Shown: piece by piece, positions 58,338 to 64,000 of the stretch
How the letters are laid out: the number at the start of each line of letters is the position of its first letter
Position numbering within the stretch: the first letter of the stretch is position 1
NCBI RefSeq assembly: GCF_950023065.1
Contig: NC_088679.1
Coordinates: 12,028,001 to 12,092,000, forward strand
Source: Planococcus citri
Taxonomy: Eukaryota; Arthropoda; Insecta; Hemiptera; Pseudococcidae
DNA length: 64,000 bases
Direction: 5' to 3'
Notes under the pieces: generated by a model
What the model saw: only the letters and a program-made list of their open reading frames with translations
Told to the model about the DNA's origin: nothing
The model's database searches: none
Position numbers and translations under genes: made by a program

Positions 58338-59190
58338 ATCTCGAGTTCCATCATCTCAAGAAGGTCCTTTTTGAGTAAAAAAGCCTCTCATGGTGATTTT
58401 AGCCCCCTCCCATGAAAACCAAGCTGACCCCCCCAGAATAGCTGAAATTCGTATATTATGTGAGCTGTCCTAAAATTGGTGTTTTTTCGTCTTTCCCCCT
58501 TCCAACCCCACAAAGTTGTGTCCTTTGGTGAGAAAATAATTCCCTATTTTTTGTTTTTTCCATTTTCAAAAAATTCGGGTTGCGGTGGGACCCTCAATTT
58601 TCAAAAATTTGGAAAAAAACCAATTCAAAGAAAAATTTTTAAAATTTCAAAATTTCGAGTTCCATCGTCTCTAAAAGGTCCCTTTTGAGTAAAATAAACT
58701 CTCATGACAATTTTAGCCCCCTCCCATGAAAACCAAGCTGACCCCACCAGAATACCTGAAATTTGTATTTTAGCTTTTCTATAGTGGGGTCAGCTTGGTT
58801 TTCATGGGAGGGGGCTAAAATTGTCATGAGAGTTTATTTTACTCAAAAGGGACCTTTTAGAGACGATGGAACTCGAAATTTTGAAATTTTAAAAATTTTT
58901 CTTTGAATTGGTTTTTTTCCAAATTTTTGAAAATTGAGGGTCCCACCGCAACCCGAATTTTTTGAAAATGGAAAAAACAAAAAATAGGGAATTATTTTCT
59001 CACCAAAGGACACAACTTTGTGGGGTTGGAAGGGGGAAAGACGAAAAAACACCAATTTTAGGACAGCTCACATAATATACGAATTTCAGCTATTCTGGGG
59101 GGTCAGCTTGGTTTTCATGGGAGGGGGCTAAAATCACCATGAGAGGCTTTTTTACTCAAAAAGGACCTTCTAGAGATGATGGAACTCGAA
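58338..59190. repeat. Near-perfect palindrome, arms about 410 bases
   Basis: Arms run from 'tcgagttccatcatctc' to 'accaagctgacccca' and back, with symmetry centre near 58765.5 and an unpaired middle of about 35 bases (58748-58782). The inner parts 58476-58688 and 58843-59055 appear identical, which suggests a recent origin or gene conversion. The outer end abuts the 68-base direct repeat at 59191. Confidence 0.9.
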
Positions 59191-59258
59191 ATTAGGTTAA
59201 AAAATGAACCAACGCGAAGTTATTGTAAAATATGGGTTTCGATATAGGATAAAAATAT
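59191..59258. repeat. 68-base direct repeat, right copy
   Basis: This is the right copy of the repeat at 55875. It begins immediately at the end of the 58.3-59.2 kb palindrome, marking the right border of the insertion. Confidence 0.85.
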
Positions 59259-59647
59259 GAAAAACACTCAACTAAATTACGCAACTGGAAATATATAGTA
59301 TAATAGGTACCTACATATTAATCGTACATTGAATTATTGCATCAAGTATCCTATTTTGTGATCCTGTTTATGGCTAGCCTATTCAAATCGCACACTTATT
59401 ATTTAGGCTGACAACCAGTCCTTCAGTGCTTGGCACTATACAGGATCACAGCTCCTTCTTTACCCCTTTGACCAACTCTCTGGGCTTATATGTAGGTATT
59501 GCCAAATAATTCCATCAGAGTTTCAGGCTTTACTTAATTAACCACATTATCACGAACACAAATCCGACGATGACGTGAAAAATCTCGAACGTAACATAAA
59601 ACTAAGCTATATAATTAATACTTAATCTACAAATAAATAAAACTCAC

Positions 59648-59820
59648 CAGTTGTATTCACGTAATTCGGGGATGGTTAATATGAGCTGCAGCAACACTTG
59701 ACGTATAAGTAAACACAGTTCAAACAGGAGCACACACGGCTTCGTTGATGACTTCCAATGCAAAAATAGATCACTCGTAAGAACGATTCTGCTACCACAA
59801 CACGATGTAATGGTTTTCAC
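59648..59820 (-). other. Possible non-coding first exon of the Ig gene
   Basis: On the minus strand a block with balanced composition ends in 'gaatacaactg' followed by a GTGAGT donor at 59647. No ATG frame of use is found in it. With the acceptor at 55799 it would make a 5' leader, and the intron would span the whole palindromic insertion. The 5' end is a guess, near a 'gcagtg' at about 59820. Confidence 0.35.
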
Positions 59821-59899
59821 TGCAAAAAGAGAACTGTGAAAGAATGAAACCGATCTAATCCCTGGACTGTGTTCTCATCTGAACTGTAAATGTGGACCA

Positions 59900-62795
59900 C
59901 CTACATATCAACCTAATTTGCATTTCTGCGAAAACAGAGAATGAAGAGGGTTCATGTATCAATAGTATGTACCGTTGATGCCTCTTTCAATGCACATTAA
60001 GAAACGCTTTCTAAATTTGAACAAAAAAAAACTCGAGTTCCTCGCAGTTAGAAGTCAATTTTGATTAGTCCATTGTAAAGTAGGTTTGCCATTATGTAAG
60101 TTATTTCGCGAAATGTTAATAATGCACTTTTTATCTCAGTGTCAAAGAAACCATCTCCACTATAAAGTCGTCTGCTACACGACAGGTGGTAGGATAATGT
60201 AAGTACTTGAGAATTGAAAGAAACAAGATAAAAACCTGCATAATACAATACCAAGGTATAATCTTTTAAAGAAGTGAATACCTACAGTATGAAAACTTGA
60301 CTTTGGATATGGTAATTAAGGATAGACGAGTATCTGTTGCAGGTATATTTTTTTAGAAAGGTTTTATAGCAGCGTAAAATATAGGTATCTACCCAAATGG
60401 ATTAGACCACGTTGATTTTTTCGAATAGTGAGAACAGAAAGTACCTTGGTAATTGGAACCTCAGGCAATTAAGGATTCGAAAAATGATGCGGACATGTTT
60501 CTTAGAAAGACTACTTGCTTATAGCACCAAATTTCAAAAGAGAAAGACTTTGAATTTTTTTTTCTAATTTGTTCATTTTTTGAAAAAAAATATCTTTCAA
60601 GTTTTCAAAGAGATCACATCGCAATTATATGCTGGTTTTGTGAGGGTAGATTTTTGAAAAACTGAAATTTGCTAGGTGGGTAAATAGGATCATAAAAATG
60701 AAAGTGAAAAAAATATTTGAATCACGATTCTCGAATCACATCTTATTTTATTGCTTGAAGATTTATTCGAATCAGGATTCGTGAATAAAGATTATTTTGA
60801 TTCAAATCGCGCTCACTTCTGCTGTTTTTTCCAACTGTTCCTTAAAAGTGAGTGATTTTCCAAATGCGGAGCTAAATTCAATTTTAATCTTGTGATCGCT
60901 TCAGCTGTTTATTTTTACAAGATAACTACGATCCGGTGCATCTTTTTGTTAATAAAGAGTCACTCACATAGGTAAATCAATCTCCTGCAAAAACTTTTTG
61001 AATCAGACAAAGTTCGACCGAAACCCCATCCAAAAATATACCATTATCAAAATATGAATTGTTGAAGTACAATTTTCGATTTTACATAATTAAATTTTAA
61101 TAATTTTGGCCATTAAATTGGTAAAAATCAAAATTTTATCTAATTTACCTTGTAAGTTAAAAGTGGATAATGTACCTACTTATCCTATTTTTCATACACT
61201 GAATCGTTTGAAAATAGTCCCTGAAAGCCCCAAAACCGCTCGGTTTTTTGTTAAAATGTCGTTGTCGTCTGATGTATTTAGTTGACTGCCAGATATCATT
61301 TTTAAAAATGTGACTTTTTCCCTTTTTTTTATTAGGGATTCACGAATCAATCAAAAATCAATTTTTGAACAAACCCTTCTAGAAGGTCGTGGTAATCATT
61401 CAAAACGCTTGAAAGGGTGCCCAATGAGCACCGTCAACCTGTAATAGGATCTCAAGTTCATTTTTTAGCCCCAGAGTAATTTGGAATTTCTGGGAAGTAC
61501 AACTTGCTAGCATCTTTGGAATGGCTTGAAACTTGTCATTTTCAAATTGAGAGGTTGAAATAAAGTTCCTAGATTACCTAAACACTTGATTTTATTCTTC
61601 ACCTCATCGATTCATATTGTATGAAAAAATATGGATGAACTTGGATTAGATGTGGAAAAGTTGACAACCGTTTCCTATATAAGCTTTAAAAAAAAAGAAG
61701 AAATTCACCGATCAAAACCAACGAAAACGACGATTATACTGTTCGGTATGGTTTTATGAATTACCTACTTATCCCAATTTTATTGGTAGAGAAAATTTGG
61801 AACAAGACGAAACATTAATCGAAAAAATAAGCAGGTACCTAACCTACGCAAAAATACATCAGTTTTCGAATTTTGGCGAATTTTCTGAAAATCAAATTTG
61901 ATCCAGAAATGGTATAAAGCATGGCTTATAGTTTTACCAAATTGATTAAGAAATCTGAAAATGTTTGTGTAATCAATTTTTAGCCCCTCGAATCAATTAC
62001 ATGAAACTGTATCGTACCGTTTTGGGCAGTTTTGAAGTCCACAACTGATTTTTGACTGATGAATTTTTCGCAAAATGTACCATATTATAGAGTTGCAAAG
62101 TTGAAATTAACTTCATGCGCTAATTTCAACATACTGGTTCAATCGGAGGTAGTTTCTAGCCGTTCTGGAGCCTTTGAATGTATTTTGGAAATTTCAATTT
62201 TTTTTTAAAGTGTCAGAAAAACCGTCCAAATTTTGGGAAACTGGAATTTTTAAAATTTTCTAACCTTCGATTGACTCAGCTTGTTAAAATTAATAGAATA
62301 AATTTTAGCTTTCTAAATTTTATAGATATGAAAAAATTTTGGGTGAACATTTCAACTTTGAAAAATCTGCTGAATGCTCCAGAACTGTTTATAGTTTCCA
62401 ATCGATTCGACGAGTAAAAAATAGGGCATTTAATCTATGTATTTACATACCAAATTTCAGGTTTTGAGGTCAGTTTGATAAAATTGTGATTTCTTCTTCC
62501 CATTTTCAACTTCAATCGTCGCGTTGTCCAAAATTACCTACACCATGATTCAAAAATGCTCTTCGACCTCTAAAGTTTTGACTGCTGATGTTGATGTATC
62601 GTATGTATATTTATTTACATGGACTTTAGGGTGTGGTGTCTCCACTTCTTTAGTCCAACCTATCTTCGTTAATTTCTGTTCTGAGTGAAAAGAAAAATTT
62701 TATACTAGCAAAAATGAATCGGAATCTTCTACACTCTGTACATAACCAAAACTTACGTATGTACCTATTAGGAGCTTATAAGGTATCATTCAATT
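59900..62795. other. No gene recognised
   Basis: AT-rich DNA with stops in all frames. A fragment at about 62090-62420 shares words with the inverted repeat at 700-1290. 'gaatcacgattctcgaatcac' at about 60719 and related phrases to 60800 form a small local repeat. An open frame at 62178-62417 has no coding character. Confidence 0.45.
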
Positions 62796-63595
62796 GTCTT
62801 CAGTGCCGGTTTTAAGGGGGGGGGATTTGGGTGATAATCCCCCCCCCCAAAAGGCCAGTTTTTTTGGAAAAAATTTTGATGCTATAGGCTAAAGTGGGAA
62901 TTTTCCAAGCATTTTTGCGCTCTTGTTTCACTGAGATGGATGCCGATTACAAACCGATGTTCATTTTTTTCATATTTTTTGAGAAAAAGAAGCCTTTTTT
63001 TTCTTCTCAAGCCCACATTATACCTAGGTATATTCGTACACGATTTACTTACTTTGAATAATACTTTGCAGGCAAATTTCAGTCACTGAGGTCCCTCCTT
63101 TTTAAAAATTAAATAAATAAACGACATATTTATTCAGTGGCGTGGCCAGAAAGTGAAGGGGGCCATTGTCCTCCCTTGCGAACGAAAATTTGAAATAAAA
63201 CATGCAAAAGTGAACTTTTTTTTTGTTGTTCAGACCCATTTTTTTCAAAAAATTTTCGCTCTCGCTTCGCTCGAGCAGTAATTTTGCCTTCCTTTTCATA
63301 ATATAATCACCACACATCACGATAGGTTTCCAGAAAATGACTCCTAATTTCGATTTTTCATGCATAAAAATCTGGTTTTGCCTCCTTCTTGAGGAAATTC
63401 TGACTAGGCCACTGTATTTATTTGATTTCTGCTCTCCGAGAAGCTTAATTATACCCCCCCCCCCCCACCCAAAAAATGAGACGGCAAAATTGTTTGGTTC
63501 TGACCCAATTATCCCCCTCCAAGGAAAAATCCTGGCACCGGTACTGATTGTCTTTCATTGTGTCGTTGTTGTAAATTATTTTAACAAATGAAAAC
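62796..63595. repeat. Decayed repeat with C- and G-runs
   Basis: The ends show a loose inverted pair, 'cagtgccggtttta' (62801) and 'ctggcaccggtactg' (about 63531). Inside are poly-G/C tracts, 'cagtggcgtggccagaaag' and 'ttttcgctctcgcttcgctcgagcag' (about 63254), the last shared with repeats near 25732 and 43840. No gene is supported. Confidence 0.4.
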
Positions 63596-63618
63596 ATTTT
63601 TTCAAATGTTCAAAGCAG

Positions 63619-63624
63619 TTTTTA
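63619..63624 (-). other. Candidate polyadenylation signal
   Basis: The minus strand reads GGAATAAAAAC here, about 185 bases after the stop codon at 63806-63808. It supports a gene end on this strand. Confidence 0.4.
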
Positions 63625-63805
63625 TTCCGATAAAATACACTTTGCTGACAGTACTTGCACAAAACAGTCTTCATACATTTTTTAGTTATTTCTTCTGAAA
63701 AAACGCCAAGTCTTAATTTAAAATGGAAATTATTTACAGTATTTAGAGGGAAAAGGAGCGAACTCCTCTCATTTAGGCGATAAATACATATTTATCAGAC
63801 TTCAA

Positions 63806-64000
63806 TCAGTCTAGTTCTTGTCTAATTCCAGAATCTGAACTGCTTTGATCGTCACCTTCCACGTCGGGGGTGCCTCGGATAGATTGTAAGTTAAATTGAT
63901 GACTACTTACTGTCCAACTCACGTTAGTATCCAATCCATCGCATGACAGCAGAGCTGTAGATTCATTTAAAAAAAACTTGAACATGGTGGGTTGAAATAC
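63806..64000 (-). CDS. 3' end of a gene entering from the right, Ig-like
   Basis: The frame is open from the window edge and reads FLNESTALLSCDGLDTNVSWTV (two parts: FLNESTALLSC, DGLDTNVSWTV), ending in TGA at 63806-63808. The C-x-G-x-D...W-x-V pattern resembles TCSGDDEIMWDV of the Ig gene at 55.2 kb, so the two may be paralogues. After the SWTVSS point this frame becomes polar (DDQSSSDSGIRQELD). The frame one base away reads a more plausible beta-strand-rich ending (INLTYNLSEAPPTWKVTIK, then AVQILELDKN) to a TAG at 63811-63813. One extra A near 63910 would explain this, so it is either a frameshifted copy, a sequencing error, or a true C-terminus in the first frame. Most of the gene lies outside the window. 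Confidence 0.5.
   Translation of the reverse strand, partial: VFQPTMFKFFLNESTALLSCDGLDTNVSWTVSSHQFNLQSIRGTPDVEGDDQSSSDSGIRQELD

Noticed and set aside
58056..59055. Identical 70-codon frames on opposite strands
   Set aside because: Again produced by palindrome symmetry. There is no initiation context, splice site or domain.

Overview
The window looks like nuclear DNA of an arthropod, most likely an insect. It is AT-rich and almost free of long open frames. The few convincing genes are split by GT-AG introns, two have an insect-type TCAGTG initiator just upstream, and repeats fill most of the space. The palindrome TAGGTACCTA is scattered through the window. I have seen this habit in scale-insect (mealybug) and some moth genomes, but it does not prove the taxon. 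There is no operon, ribosome-binding site or bacterial feature.

Layout. 1-5.5 kb: repeat fragments and no gene. 5.56-6.30 kb: a possible two-exon secreted protein on the plus strand. 6.6 kb: a small inverted-repeat element. 7.15-20.37 kb: four diverged copies of one segment. The first copy is split by a 3.2 kb foldback element (about 7977-11130) with GCTAGC-rich ends and a 1.3 kb palindrome inside. 20.39 kb: a GC-rich MITE. 20.78-23.23 kb: a dead non-LTR retrotransposon fragment whose 3' part holds a second element with arrays of a CGACA word. 23.5-25.2 kb: a GC-elevated, GAGA-rich block resembling a promoter or first exon. 26.6-28.6 kb: two more inverted-repeat elements. 31.4-37.5 kb: another diverged direct-repeat region. 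38.2-40.0 kb: a 1.7 kb GCTAGC word array. 52.3-53.5 kb and 55.9-59.3 kb: large palindromes.

Genes. Four minus-strand genes (28.9-30.4, 40.5-41.3, 42.0-42.8 and 47.2-50.8 kb) share one plan. A tiny first exon of 7-12 codons carries the start of a signal peptide, a phase-0 intron follows, and one second exon carries the rest. I recognise none of the mature proteins. One is basic with furin-type RRKR and RKKR sites. Two neighbours end in opposite low-complexity tails, one almost pure histidine and the other aspartate. The fourth is a 683-residue protein with internal repeats. Between 54.6 and 59.8 kb lies a small gene with a signal peptide and one immunoglobulin-like domain. The right edge holds the 3' end of another gene that may be related to it.

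The two most unusual signals are the cluster of short-signal-exon secreted genes, especially the His-tail/Asp-tail pair, and the elements whose ends are arrays of a short recurring word instead of ordinary terminal repeats. All splice models are read by eye; there is no transcript support.
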